Positions 44,260 to 53,380 of a stretch of 64,000 nucleotides of DNA are shown piece after piece. This stretch comes from Coleofasciculus sp040219735. Its GTDB lineage: Bacteria; Cyanobacteriota; Cyanobacteriia; Cyanobacteriales; Coleofasciculaceae. Numbering within the stretch: position 1 is the stretch's first letter; every line of letters begins with the position of its first letter. Position numbers and translations under genes: made by a program. The notes under the pieces were generated by a model. The model searched no databases. It was not told where the DNA came from and worked only from the letters and a program-made list of their open reading frames with translations. Location: the NCBI GenBank assembly GCA_040219735.1, contig JAVJRX010000131.1, one strand, 5' to 3'.

Positions 44260-45126
44260 ATGCAACAGATTACAGGGACAACTAAACTCTTGGGCGTAAT
44301 TGGTCATCCGGTGGAGCATTCTCTATCACCAATTATGCACAATCGCGCGATCGCACAGTTGGGTGTGGATTATGTCTATCTCCCTCTACCTGTTAAACCG
44401 GAGGATTTAGATGTCGCCGTGGCGGGGTTTGCGGCGATGGGTTTGCAAGGCTTTAATATCACGATTCCCCATAAGCAAGCCATTATCCCCCTGTTATCGG
44501 AGGTATCCGATATCGCCCAACTCGTGGGTGCGGTGAACACCGTTTGGCGTACTGATAAAGGGTGGAGTGGGACGAATACAGATGTCTTAGGGTTTATCGC
44601 ACCCCTGAACCAATATAAGCGAGATTGGCATCAAACCAAAGCGGTAGTATTAGGCTATGGCGGTGCAGCACGCGCTGTTGTCGTGGGTTGTATGCAGTTG
44701 GGTTGTCCTGAGATTTGGGTTGTGGGTCGTAATCCCTATAAGTTAAGTCAGTTTCAGCAAAGTTGGGCAGATACTCCCTTGTCTAAGATTCTACAGGCTT
44801 ATCCCTGGGAGGAAATGCCACAATTACTACAACAAGCCGATTTACTGGTGAATACAACGCCTGTGGGGATGTCTCCTCATATCGATCAATCCCCTGTGGA
44901 TGAAGAAATAATCCAGGGATTGCCCAAGGGCGCGATCGCGTATGATTTAATTTACACCCCAAATCCCACAAAGTTTCTACAACAAGCGAAACAACAAGGC
45001 GCGATTCCCATTGACGGCTTGGAAATGTTAGTGCAACAAGGTGCAGCCGCGTTACAGATTTGGTTAGGACAAACAGCACCTGTTGAAATTATGCGAGAAT
45101 CCCTGCAACAAATTTTTTCCTCGTAG
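44260..45126 (+). CDS. aroE: Shikimate dehydrogenase
   Basis: A 288-residue enzyme that reduces 3-dehydroshikimate to shikimate with NADPH in aromatic amino acid synthesis. It has the substrate site SLSPIMHN, catalytic K72 in ITIPHKQ, D108 in GTNTDVLGF, a nucleotide loop GYGGAARAV and NTTPVGM. The length is normal. The ATG at 44260 begins MQQITGTTKLLGVIG, close to cyanobacterial orthologues. It is transcribed alone. Confidence 0.96.
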   Translation: MQQITGTTKLLGVIGHPVEHSLSPIMHNRAIAQLGVDYVYLPLPVKPEDLDVAVAGFAAMGLQGFNITIPHKQAIIPLLSEVSDIAQLVGAVNTVWRTDKGWSGTNTDVLGFIAPLNQYKRDWHQTKAVVLGYGGAARAVVVGCMQLGCPEIWVVGRNPYKLSQFQQSWADTPLSKILQAYPWEEMPQLLQQADLLVNTTPVGMSPHIDQSPVDEEIIQGLPKGAIAYDLIYTPNPTKFLQQAKQQGAIPIDGLEMLVQQGAAALQIWLGQTAPVEIMRESLQQIFSS

Positions 45127-45286
45127 GGGTGAAATATGGGAAATTAACTTTTGACGCAAACTGTAAACGCCTCTACCCATATTTCACCCAATCCCCAGAA
45201 TTAACGTTTTTTCTGATTTTATCCTTAATTAAATCAAAAGCGGTTAAGCCAGGGGGGATGACGGTTGTCAAGGGGAAGGGTTTCTA

Positions 45287-45739
45287 TCATAATCGATTAA
45301 TTAAAGGCTTAATTTTTTCAGCGACGGCTGATGCGCCAGCTTGTTTTTCCGGTTGGCGAGTATACCAATAAGCCCAAGCTATTAACACGGCTTGAAAGGG
45401 TAGCCGAATCCAATAAAACAATTGACTGTGGGGAATTCCTTCAATCTTGATGTTGTGCAGTGTCATGTAGATATTGGCAGGAAACACCGCAATAAACAGA
45501 GCAATCAGTCCCCAGGCGGCGGCGACGCTGACAAATGGAATCATTAAGCCAATACCGCCGAGAATCTCGAAGAAACCGCTCACATAGACAGATGTCAAGG
45601 GCGGAAAGGGTGGAGGAACGATGCGGGCATATTGTTCTGGTTTCAGGAAATGGGTGATACCGACGATGATGGTACATACAGCAAGAACACCCCGAAGGAT
45701 TTCTTTGCGGCGATAACTGTTGTCAGGTGATTGAGACAT
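45287..45739 (-). CDS. DoxX-family membrane protein
   Basis: A 150-residue protein with four membrane helices and the DoxX pattern (FLKPEQYARIVPP, GFFEILGGIGLMIPF, IALFIAVFPANIYM). Characterised DoxX relatives take part in quinone or thiosulfate metabolism, but most, probably including this one, have no known function. The downstream gap to aroE (about 160 bp) holds nothing recognisable. Confidence 0.8.
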   Translation of the reverse strand: MSQSPDNSYRRKEILRGVLAVCTIIVGITHFLKPEQYARIVPPPFPPLTSVYVSGFFEILGGIGLMIPFVSVAAAWGLIALFIAVFPANIYMTLHNIKIEGIPHSQLFYWIRLPFQAVLIAWAYWYTRQPEKQAGASAVAEKIKPLINRL

Positions 45740-45794
45740 AAGGAATAGAGGAAACTTACGATCACAGGATAGAGGCTGAGTCGCGATCGCGCGT

Positions 45795-46016
45795 CTATCG
45801 GGAGTTAGCTCTTAAACTGTTCATCAGGTGCCACCCACAAACGCGATCGCATTTCCTGCCTTGCGCCTGAATTTGATTGGCATAGCCCCGAAGAGTGACC
45901 GTTAACAGTTCAATTTCCTCTAACAGAGAAAACTCTTCATTAGATGGACGAAAATTAGCCACAATTTTTTTTCGATATCTTTGAGTATTTTGATAGACTA
46001 TTTTTAGCTCATCCAT
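45795..46016 (-). CDS. Possible small hypothetical protein
   Basis: From the ATG at 46016 a 73-residue frame reads MDELKIVYQNTQRYRKKI and then a helical, charged sequence. The frame can also start at 46037. It overlaps, antisense, the 5' end of the PIN-like gene on the + strand, so at most a short overlap is real. I do not recognise it. It may be a chance frame. Confidence 0.35.
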   Translation of the reverse strand: MDELKIVYQNTQRYRKKIVANFRPSNEEFSLLEEIELLTVTLRGYANQIQAQGRKCDRVCGWHLMNSLRANSR

Positions 46017-46566
46017 TCTTCTTGACGCCTGCTGCATTTTAAACTTTAGTGCATCGGGTCATCTTTTGGAAATTTTGCAGGCTATTCCGGCTCAAGTTGC
46101 AGTTCCCCAAGTTGTGCTAGAGCGCGAATTGAAGACACTGCAACGTCTTGAGAATGAAGAGAACGAGGGAGCGACTCAGTTCGAGGCTGCCATTGCCCAG
46201 GGTGTACTGATTGTGGTGGACTTTAAATCAGAACCAGAGGAGACATCATTTGTCAACTATGTTTTTGAACTGGGCGATGATGGAGAATCTGCCTGCTGTG
46301 CGATCGCGTCTCACCGAGGATGGGCAATAGTAACTGACGATAAGAGAGCAATCTCGTTTATTCAACGGGAGATCTCGCAGCTTCAAATTATATCAACTCC
46401 AGAGATAATTAAGCATTGGTCAGAGAAAGTCGCTCTTGATGCTTCAATATTACGAGATGCACTCAAAGCAATTCGGTTCAAGGGGAAGTATTTACCGCGT
46501 AAAAACCATCCTTTACTAAGTTGGTGGCAAACTGCTTTGACTGAGCCAGACGCTTTAGAGGAATGA
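45997..46566 (+). CDS. PIN-like (DUF3368-type) protein, start codon unclear
   Basis: The open frame begins after a TAG at 45994-45996 and encodes a PIN-like protein: ILLDACCILNFSASGHLLEIL carries the first active-site Asp (the block is one residue too long to quote beyond LLDACCILNFSASG), then GDGESACCAIA and VTDDKRAI carry the later acidic residues. No ATG, GTG or TTG precedes the essential LDAC block. The first TTG (46066) would remove it. Either an ATT codon is used or the 5' end has been damaged. No antitoxin is visible upstream on this strand. It is probably an inactivated or atypically started toxin. Confidence 0.65.
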   Translation, partial: TIFSSSILLDACCILNFSASGHLLEILQAIPAQVAVPQVVLERELKTLQRLENEENEGATQFEAAIAQGVLIVVDFKSEPEETSFVNYVFELGDDGESACCAIASHRGWAIVTDDKRAISFIQREISQLQIISTPEIIKHWSEKVALDASILRDALKAIRFKGKYLPRKNHPLLSWWQTALTEPDALEE

Positions 46567-46606
46567 AATTCTGTAATCTAAATACATGGTTTTTGTTTGA
46601 GCGGGT

Positions 46607-47500
46607 CTAAGAATACCGGATTTGCAGCAGTAGTCTATCTGCTTTAACGGGAGAAATTACGCGGTGAATGCAGGAAGGATCTTGAACAAAACCAAATCCA
46701 CTTTCTCCTTCAATGATCAGTTGATTGTCTTGCCCGTAATAATTAAGCACAGCCTTGTCCGACTGACGACCCGCAGAAAAGGTCATGTAAAGTGGCTTTT
46801 TTTTATGAGAGCCTTTGATCATAACGTGAGCGCCAGAATCAGCATTCACATCGGTGATATAAAAATAGGCGGTCATAAAGTTGTACCCAGCGATATCATA
46901 GTGAAAATTTGTGGGTGGATAACTCTGTCTAATTTCCGGTTCTCTCAGATCTGAAACTAAACTCCAAGTCAGATGCTGGCTAATTTGATTGGGCCAATAC
47001 CCCAGATAGTCCTTAACGATTTGCAACAGCAGAGGATCTTGGGTAATTTTTTGAATGGCTTCGCAATCCATTGCATCACGCACCAAGGCACGCAGCACTG
47101 AATGCTCACCTCGCATTCGACCATTTCTAATTACCTCTTCGATGAAAAAGTCGTCGTCAGACTCAGGTTCAATACAAGGTGTTTTTATGGCATATTGATA
47201 GATTTCTTTTACCATTGACGGCGATAAATGTAGACCAAATCCTACTCCTTCATGACGCAGTTGTTGGACACATCTATCTAGGGAAACACCGTCAAACATT
47301 GAATCGGCAGCAATCTTCAGGCGTTTTTTATAGAAATCGGGATTTAGGCGCTGTCGCCTAGCTTGGAGAAAACTATATATTCTCCGACAGAGGAGGAAAC
47401 GACCAAACCGCTGCGTGAAGTCTCCTTGGGTTAACCGCTTAATCGGTTTTGATGCTGAACTTAAGCGTCCCTTTGAACGTTCTAATGTGGCAGTTTTCAT
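46607..47500 (-). CDS. PhyH-like Fe(II)/2-oxoglutarate dioxygenase
   Basis: A 297-residue protein with the facial triad of phytanoyl-CoA dioxygenase-like enzymes: HxD in NFHYDIAGYN, distal His in SCIHRVISP and a 2-oxoglutarate-binding Arg in LLLQIRYS. The first 60 residues are basic and poorly conserved in type. The family hydroxylates diverse small molecules, and the substrate is unknown because there is no biosynthetic neighbour. The start is the ATG at 47500, with an in-frame TTG at 47512 as an alternative. Confidence 0.8.
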   Translation of the reverse strand: MKTATLERSKGRLSSASKPIKRLTQGDFTQRFGRFLLCRRIYSFLQARRQRLNPDFYKKRLKIAADSMFDGVSLDRCVQQLRHEGVGFGLHLSPSMVKEIYQYAIKTPCIEPESDDDFFIEEVIRNGRMRGEHSVLRALVRDAMDCEAIQKITQDPLLLQIVKDYLGYWPNQISQHLTWSLVSDLREPEIRQSYPPTNFHYDIAGYNFMTAYFYITDVNADSGAHVMIKGSHKKKPLYMTFSAGRQSDKAVLNYYGQDNQLIIEGESGFGFVQDPSCIHRVISPVKADRLLLQIRYS

Positions 47501-47899
47501 GACAATTCTCAAGACACTTGGCTACATCTACTACTCTCATCATTACTTTTGTGAATCAGGAGTGTCACACCCAGTTTTAGATCAGTAATTCACGCCGCGA
47601 AACTGATCCGTTATTTCTTTTAGGGAGAATTGTACAGGGGATCTATTCGAGTTCCCTCCCGGTTCCCTCCCCTTTATAAGGGGAGGGTTAGGGTGGGGTC
47701 AGATCAAGGTATCGCTTTTCTTTTGTCCGACTACTTATAACAAAGTCCGCGCAGGCGGACGCAAGGCAAGTGTAGCAGCGATTTCAATCGCCTCCTCAAA
47801 AGGGGGTGATACTAGGAATTAAAATCTCTGGCGGGAAGAAAGTTTTATAATTCTTACAAAAAATTAAAAATAACGATCCTCTCCTTAACCTTTGCCTAC
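47501..47899. repeat. Repeat-filled gap
   Basis: No gene is seen. It holds a hairpin repeat at 47663-47706 (TTCCCTCCCC / GGGGAGGG, then TTAGGGTGGGGTCAGATCAA), also present at 58070-58114. The 17-mer TTTTGTCCGACTACTTA at 47721-47737 also lies at the sppA break. A family B copy is at 47738-47812 (AGTCCGCGCAGGCGGAC, GCGATTTCAATCGC). Confidence 0.8.
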
Positions 47900-48586
47900 C
47901 TATTGATTAGGTTTTCGACATCCAAAAATCGCAAAGTTAAGATAGCGCCAGTGACAGGAAACATCCTCAAATCCTGCCTCCCTGAGCCATTTTAACTGGT
48001 CTTCAACGGATGCCGGAATATCTTCCGCTAGATATTTAGCAAACCAGTAATTGCTATCTTCTCCCTGAGACTCAATATACTGACACCAAAGCTGATGATG
48101 CTGCTGGGTTAGAGTCGGGGTGGGGCTGATAACAATATCGCGATTGAGGAAAATTCCACCGGGATTCATCCCCTGAAATAGCCGCTTGAATAACCTCTGT
48201 TTTCCTGGATGATCTAAATGATGAATTGCCAATCCAGATATTATCAGATCGTAGCCTGAGCCTATATCATCACGGGCAAAATTTCCCTGTTGAATGGTTA
48301 CGCGATCGCGAAACGCTGACAAGTTCCTCTGACAGGTTTCCAGCATACTCTCTGCCAGATCGAATACTGTCACATTTGCTGAGGGAAACGCCTGGAGAAT
48401 CAGAGAAGACAACACTCCTGTCCCTGCACCTAAATCGAGAACATTCAAGGGACGCTGACGGTCAAACGGAATTAAATCGAGCAGCAGTCTATTTTGTTGA
48501 TGATAGTGAGGAATCAGTTTAGGAATTAGACCGTCATATACTATGGCTGTATTTTCAAAAGTTTGACGAATTTGATCAGTATTCAT
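47900..48586 (-). CDS. SAM-dependent methyltransferase
   Basis: A 228-residue class I methyltransferase with the SAM-binding motif NVLDLGAGTGVLSSLIL, acidic motif II in VTVFDLAESML and motif IV DLIISGLAIHHLD. The general layout fits small-molecule methyltransferases of the Methyltransf_11/25 type. The substrate is unknown. It is separated by 43 bp from the ligase gene upstream on the same strand. Confidence 0.87.
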   Translation of the reverse strand: MNTDQIRQTFENTAIVYDGLIPKLIPHYHQQNRLLLDLIPFDRQRPLNVLDLGAGTGVLSSLILQAFPSANVTVFDLAESMLETCQRNLSAFRDRVTIQQGNFARDDIGSGYDLIISGLAIHHLDHPGKQRLFKRLFQGMNPGGIFLNRDIVISPTPTLTQQHHQLWCQYIESQGEDSNYWFAKYLAEDIPASVEDQLKWLREAGFEDVSCHWRYLNFAIFGCRKPNQ

Positions 48587-48629
48587 TAATTTTTACCCCA
48601 ATTATAATTAAACCTGAACCAGATTTTAC

Positions 48630-49934
48630 CTAAACAGAATACTTTTGCGAAAAAGATGCAACCTGTGCTTCTAACTCATCGCAAGCTTCGCGCACCAGCC
48701 GTAACCCTTCCTCCTTTTCTAGTTGAGCGCCTGCGGGGGCAAATTGTTGCAAAATTTCTGCTTCTGTTGTTTGATATTCACCCCAATCTGATTTCAACTT
48801 TTCCAGGTAATTAATTCCCTCACTGCCATCTTGAATGGCAAACTCTAAAATAGAATCCAGATAAGCCGTAACCTTAGAACTCTTCACCCCCTCCGTCACA
48901 GCGGCAAATAACAATTCCCCATTAAGATAGTCAAAATCTGGCACAAATAGCCAATCCCCTCGTAACTCAAAGGTATGAACGCCTTGAGCAGGTCTAACTA
49001 TTATTCCTTCCTGTCTAACTCGCCGAGCTGCATTGTAAACTAATCTGATAATTGTCAAAATCACGTCTGGATAGTTACTATCAATTCCCCTTAGTTCCAC
49101 TGTTCCTAATGCATTAAGCCGAACCGGATTCCAACCCGCTTTTAGTAAATTTCCGCCGCCCTCAGTAAACAAATTTCGCTCAACTCCAGCCTGATCCATC
49201 GCGGCTAGCCATGCATAATAGCGTTCAAATTGCAACTCAACTAAACGTTCCACAGAATCCGCATAAGGCATTAAACCGCCGACAGATTGTAAGTTAGTGT
49301 AAACCCCTTCCCAGCCAAATCGGTCACTCCCGCGATAGCGGACAATGTGATAGGCAAGCCCCGTGGCTTCTCCTTCATAAAAGGGACAGGCGCGTCCCAA
49401 GGCAATGAGTGCGGAATCTAATGCTGTGGCTAAATTATAAATATTAATTAGTTCCTCGCGTTCGGCGGCGCTGCTGTTGTAAGAAACACCGACGCGGGAA
49501 TCAATAACTCCTGGCGGTACTTCTAAATGTAAATGTGTCCCCGTACATTTACCGGCATTCAAAAATCGGTCATAGCCAACGGTGCGAACCTGGACATGAT
49601 AGCTTAATTTATCTCGAATGACGGGAATTAAATGTAACGGATAGCTGGATAGGGGATAAAGCCGCAGATGCATCTTTTGCCCCACCTGTAATACCAGTTG
49701 TAAATTCTTTATATAGGCTGTTGCTAATTCTGTGGGAGTATGGGCAGGAGGGGTATTAATTTCTATTATTCCCTTCACCCACTCTGGCATAAAATAATCT
49801 GGATTCAGACCAATGGCTTCGGCTTCTTGGCGACAATTCTGTAAGAATTCATCCGCACGATTGGAAAACATTCCCGCTTCGTCTACGAGGAAAAATTCTT
49901 GTTCTAAACCGATGCGACGTTTGCTTAGTTTCAT
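48630..49934 (-). CDS. GCS2-family glutamate-cysteine ligase-like protein
   Basis: A 434-residue member of the glutamate-cysteine ligase 2 (YbdK-like ATP-grasp-related carboxylate-amine ligase) family. Visible are the start IGLEQEFFLVDE with metal-binding Glu residues, GTHLHLEVP, a central GWEGVY and the C-terminal TVELRGIDSNYPD. Family members join glutamate to an amine such as cysteine. Whether this makes gamma-glutamylcysteine or another amide is open. It is about 85 bp from avtA on the same strand. Confidence 0.8.
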   Translation of the reverse strand: MKLSKRRIGLEQEFFLVDEAGMFSNRADEFLQNCRQEAEAIGLNPDYFMPEWVKGIIEINTPPAHTPTELATAYIKNLQLVLQVGQKMHLRLYPLSSYPLHLIPVIRDKLSYHVQVRTVGYDRFLNAGKCTGTHLHLEVPPGVIDSRVGVSYNSSAAEREELINIYNLATALDSALIALGRACPFYEGEATGLAYHIVRYRGSDRFGWEGVYTNLQSVGGLMPYADSVERLVELQFERYYAWLAAMDQAGVERNLFTEGGGNLLKAGWNPVRLNALGTVELRGIDSNYPDVILTIIRLVYNAARRVRQEGIIVRPAQGVHTFELRGDWLFVPDFDYLNGELLFAAVTEGVKSSKVTAYLDSILEFAIQDGSEGINYLEKLKSDWGEYQTTEAEILQQFAPAGAQLEKEEGLRLVREACDELEAQVASFSQKYSV

Positions 49935-50018
49935 GGTATAGTGGTCAGGGTTACTGAGTTATTTAAAGGAGGCAGAGCCTCCCCAAGAGCATTCCCAGGC
50001 AAAGCCTAGGAACGAGCC

Positions 50019-51305
50019 TTAAACCTCCACCACGGCTTGCTGATACACCTTTTGTGTCACTTGAACTAACCGTTGCATGGCAGTTTCTAATTCGCGATCG
50101 CTGGCGGTGAGACTAATCCGAATGCACTGATGCTTGTGTTCCCACTCTTCCCGTAATCCAGGAAAAAAGGTATTTCCGGGAACGACGATTACCCCCACCT
50201 GCTTTAAGTGTTGATAAAAGTCCCAATCGGTTATCGGTAAATCTTTTAACCACAACCAGGCAAAAATCGCGCCTTCACCTCGATGTAAAAACCAAGGTAA
50301 CTCCTTGGGCATAAATTGGTTCAGCGCTGTTTCTAAGACGGCAAACTTGTGTTGATAATAAGGACGAATCACATTAACAGAAATCTCAGCCAATGCGCCA
50401 GAATTAATCGCCCGTGCTGCGATCGCTTGTCCGTAGCGGGAGGAATGGATGCACAGATTCGTCTGGAAAGATTCCAAGATACCAATCAGGTTCGGATCAC
50501 CAATAGCGACGCCAATCCGTTCTCCGGGTAATCCGGCTTTGGATAAACTCAGGCAATGGATAATATTATCACCAAAAATTGGTGTCATTTCGGTAAAATT
50601 TAACGCCGGGAATGGCGGCGCATACGCCGAGTCAATGAACACCGGCACATGATCAGGTGCGGCGAGTTCGGCAATTTTTCGCACTTCGTTATCACTGAGA
50701 ACATTACCTGTGGGATTACAGGGACGAGAAAATATTACACATCCTGTCGTTTGGTTAATTTTCAATTGGCTGAAGTCGGGACGATATTTATAGCGATGCG
50801 CCGCTTCATCAATATCCAGGCTGGGTTTGTAGGCAATTACCGCTTCTGGGGTTAAGCTGACGCCGCCATACCCGGTATAATCGGGACTCAGGGGGAGAAC
50901 AATTTGTTTTAACTCACCGGCTTGGGTATAACCGCCAAAGGCATTCGCCCCATAGAAGTAAATGGATTGAGAACCGGGAGTAATTAAGATATTACGTTCA
51001 GTTATGCTTAACCCATAACGCTGATTGAAATCCCGTGCGATCGCGTCAATCAATGGCTGGTATCCTTGAGATGACCCATAGCGGCAAACCACTTCACCGT
51101 ATTCGGGACTTGCCAAGAGTTGGGCGGTACAGTCTCGCCACAGTTGTTCCACCTCCGGCAATATTACCGGATTTCCCGCACTGAGATTAATAAAATCCTG
51201 TCCCTGACCTGCTCGTAACGTTTCAATAATATCTTTCATAATAGCCCGGACGCCCGTCAGGTTGGACATCTGAGTGCCGAATTGAGTTAGAGACGGTTCT
51301 ATCAT
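50019..51305 (-). CDS. avtA: Valine-pyruvate aminotransferase
   Basis: A 428-residue fold type I PLP enzyme that matches E. coli AvtA from memory in several blocks: LSAGNPVILPE, ILITPGSQSIYFY, SRPCNPTGNV, VFIDSAYAPPFP, PLP-binding Lys in LSLSKAGLPG, GAIFAWLWLKDLPIT and PGNTFFPGL. It interconverts valine and pyruvate with alanine and 2-oxoisovalerate. The ATG at 51305 (MIEPSLTQFG) was chosen over a codon four residues upstream. Confidence 0.9.
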   Translation of the reverse strand: MIEPSLTQFGTQMSNLTGVRAIMKDIIETLRAGQGQDFINLSAGNPVILPEVEQLWRDCTAQLLASPEYGEVVCRYGSSQGYQPLIDAIARDFNQRYGLSITERNILITPGSQSIYFYGANAFGGYTQAGELKQIVLPLSPDYTGYGGVSLTPEAVIAYKPSLDIDEAAHRYKYRPDFSQLKINQTTGCVIFSRPCNPTGNVLSDNEVRKIAELAAPDHVPVFIDSAYAPPFPALNFTEMTPIFGDNIIHCLSLSKAGLPGERIGVAIGDPNLIGILESFQTNLCIHSSRYGQAIAARAINSGALAEISVNVIRPYYQHKFAVLETALNQFMPKELPWFLHRGEGAIFAWLWLKDLPITDWDFYQHLKQVGVIVVPGNTFFPGLREEWEHKHQCIRISLTASDRELETAMQRLVQVTQKVYQQAVVEV

Positions 51306-51710
51306 GCGCGATCGCACTCGTTACAGAGGTTAACTTACTTTGCCGCGAATTGAATCAAATTTGCTGATTCGCTGGGGGCTTTATTCATTTAACCGCAAAT
51401 TTAACCTTTTAGCTTTTTGTGCATCCAATGATTTGCCTGGGGTTGATGGGAATACGAAGCACCATGAGAGTGCGATCGCGCCCCTTGTTGACCCAATAGA
51501 ACCCTAGATATTCCATCCTACAAGGGATAGAACAGCCGGGGAAGTGGACAGTATAACTGATGCGTATGGCTGGTATTTAAAACAGATTTATGAAGGGTTT
51601 ATGAAGTTCAGACTTCCATTATGAAGATCCTGTGAAATTATCCATTTTATCTTGACAAATATTTCAATCCATTATCTACTATTTACATATAATCTTTGGA
51701 AAAAATAATT
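51306..51710 (+). promoter_or_regulatory. Upstream region of the PEP-CTERM gene with direct repeats
   Basis: No gene is seen in this 405-bp gap. Three copies of TTATGAAG lie at 51588-51595, 51599-51606 and 51619-51626. They are followed at 51652 by TTGACA and then TACTAT (51677-51682) or TATCTA (51673-51678), a plausible -35/-10 pair with non-ideal spacing. The repeats just upstream of the -35 suggest an activator site. The spacing of the first two (11 bp) is about one helical turn. Confidence 0.45.
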
Positions 51711-52478
51711 ATGAAATTTAATCTGCCTACATTAGCTAAAACCACTATCGCTGGTGTAGCTATCACAGCTACCCTGGGATGTTTAGCTTCTTCGGCAGAT
51801 GCGCTCACCTTAGCTAGTTCTTCTGGCAGTTGGAGCAATGTGCTTTTGGATAATGGAATTACAGTAAATCCTCCAGGTGGCAACACTGTTGAATTTTTTA
51901 ATGTAGGCAATGAAAGCCAAGTCCGGTGGGGTGTTCCATTTAGCAGCAGTGATGCCAAAAGCGGACTGGGATTTACTGGGGTCACAACTAAAACCTTTGA
52001 TGTGGGCGATATGTTTGAGTTGGGAACCCTGCGCCACTTCAATAATGTCACTTCAACCTTTTCCCCAGTTGCAGACGCAGCTAACCTGGGAATTACCTTG
52101 GACTTCAGCAGTCCAGATGTAGAACAAACATTCACATTCAATTTTGCGATTGACAATACGCCAAATGCTGGTCCCTGTCAGGTTGGTAGTCCTCCCTGCG
52201 CTGATATCGTCACCTTCCCTAGCGCTTTCCCCACAGAAACCTTTAACATTGGCGGAGTTGACTATACCCTTGAGTTACTTGGGTTCCGTGATTCCGTTAC
52301 TGGAGATCCTGTTGGTGAATTCGTTTCCGCAGAAAATGGCACAAATTCAGCCACACTCTTTGCTAAAATCACGACTCCCCCTTCTGAAAAAGTTCCTGAA
52401 CCAACGGCTATGGTTGGTCTAGGTCTTTTGGGTCTCTATATCATGGGGCGTCGTAATCAAAAGCAAAAGCTACACTAA
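51711..52478 (+). CDS. PEP-CTERM anchored secreted protein
   Basis: A 255-residue protein with an N-terminal signal peptide (about 1-31, ending SSADA), a beta-rich extracellular domain of the choice-of-anchor type (GSWSNVLL, QVRWGVPF, FELGTLRHFNN) with two cysteines in the middle, and a C-terminal PEP-CTERM sorting signal: VPEPTAMVGLGLLGL, a hydrophobic segment, then RRNQ. It is exported, cut by exosortase and probably displayed or released with exopolysaccharide. The start ATG is at 51711, with an alternative 15 bp upstream. Confidence 0.88.
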   Translation: MKFNLPTLAKTTIAGVAITATLGCLASSADALTLASSSGSWSNVLLDNGITVNPPGGNTVEFFNVGNESQVRWGVPFSSSDAKSGLGFTGVTTKTFDVGDMFELGTLRHFNNVTSTFSPVADAANLGITLDFSSPDVEQTFTFNFAIDNTPNAGPCQVGSPPCADIVTFPSAFPTETFNIGGVDYTLELLGFRDSVTGDPVGEFVSAENGTNSATLFAKITTPPSEKVPEPTAMVGLGLLGLYIMGRRNQKQKLH

Positions 52479-52619
52479 TCTATAGAGAAAAAATTAGAAT
52501 AGATAATCCCCAGACTCAATGTGTGGGGATTTCTACGTTATTGGGCTTACTTGATCAAGTCACCTTAGCCTTGGCGTACTATAGGTAAGGTAAATGCACA
52601 GACTGGGAGAACAACCACG

Positions 52620-53213
52620 GTTTACACACGCCCCCTAGCTCGACTGATCGAGCAACTACAACGCTTACCTGGAGTAGGTCCCAAGACTGCTCAACGATTG
52701 GCATTACATATTATTAAGCGCTCAGAGGATGAAGTCAAAGCCCTGGCGCAGGCTTTAATTGAGGCAAAAAAGCAGATTGGCTTATGTCAGGTTTGCTTTC
52801 ACCTGTCGGCTGAATCCGTTTGTGATATCTGTCGTAATCCGAATCGGGATAAAACGACTCTCTGTGTGGTGGCGGATTCCCGTGATGTGATTGCGTTGGA
52901 GAAAACACGGGAGTATCGGGGAAATTATCATGTTCTCGGTGGGGTGATTTCTCCCATGGATGGAATTGGACCCGAACAATTGCACGTTGAACAACTGGTG
53001 CGCCGCGTTAGCCAGCATAAGATTCAAGAGGTGATTTTAGCGATTAGTCCGAGTGTGGAAGGGGAAACGACGACGCTGTATGTTGGTCAACTGTTGAAAC
53101 CATTTACTAAGGTGACTCGAATTGCTTTTGGTTTACCCATGGGTGGAGATTTGGAATATGCGGATGAGGTGACGTTAGCACGAGCGTTGGAAGGGCGGCG
53201 GGAGTTGGATTAG
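52620..53213 (+). CDS. recR: Recombination protein RecR, no canonical start codon
   Basis: RecR works with RecF/RecO to load RecA at gaps. The frame encodes VYTRPLARLIEQLQRLPGVG (helix-hairpin-helix), then a zinc finger CQVCFHLSAESVCDIC and a TOPRIM domain (CVVADSRDVIALE, ISPSVEGE). The conserved N-terminus begins at a GTT codon (52620). Between the in-frame TAG (52566-52568) and a TTG at 52698 there is no ATG, GTG or TTG, and starting at 52698 would delete the helix-hairpin-helix. GGGAG at 52605-52609 could be the ribosome site. GTT, ACG (52617) or an edited/mutated start are the options. Confidence 0.9.
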   Translation, partial: VYTRPLARLIEQLQRLPGVGPKTAQRLALHIIKRSEDEVKALAQALIEAKKQIGLCQVCFHLSAESVCDICRNPNRDKTTLCVVADSRDVIALEKTREYRGNYHVLGGVISPMDGIGPEQLHVEQLVRRVSQHKIQEVILAISPSVEGETTTLYVGQLLKPFTKVTRIAFGLPMGGDLEYADEVTLARALEGRRELD

Positions 53214-53270
53214 TTATTTCGTCATTAGTTATTTGTCATTTGTTAAGAAATAGGATATTCAGCTAGATTA

Positions 53271-53291
53271 GGGCACGATAGTATCGTGCCC
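53271..53291 (+). terminator. Palindrome after recR
   Basis: Identical to 33969-33989: GGGCACGATA, one base, TATCGTGCCC, followed here by CCTACCACA. It lies between convergent genes and could terminate both, or be a dispersed repeat. Confidence 0.45.
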
Positions 53292-53380
53292 CTACCACAA
53301 CCGAAGGGATAATTGATTGGGTAGGGACACGGCATTGCTGTGCCATATATAGCGAAACTCCTTTCATTCTGCCCTTTGCT

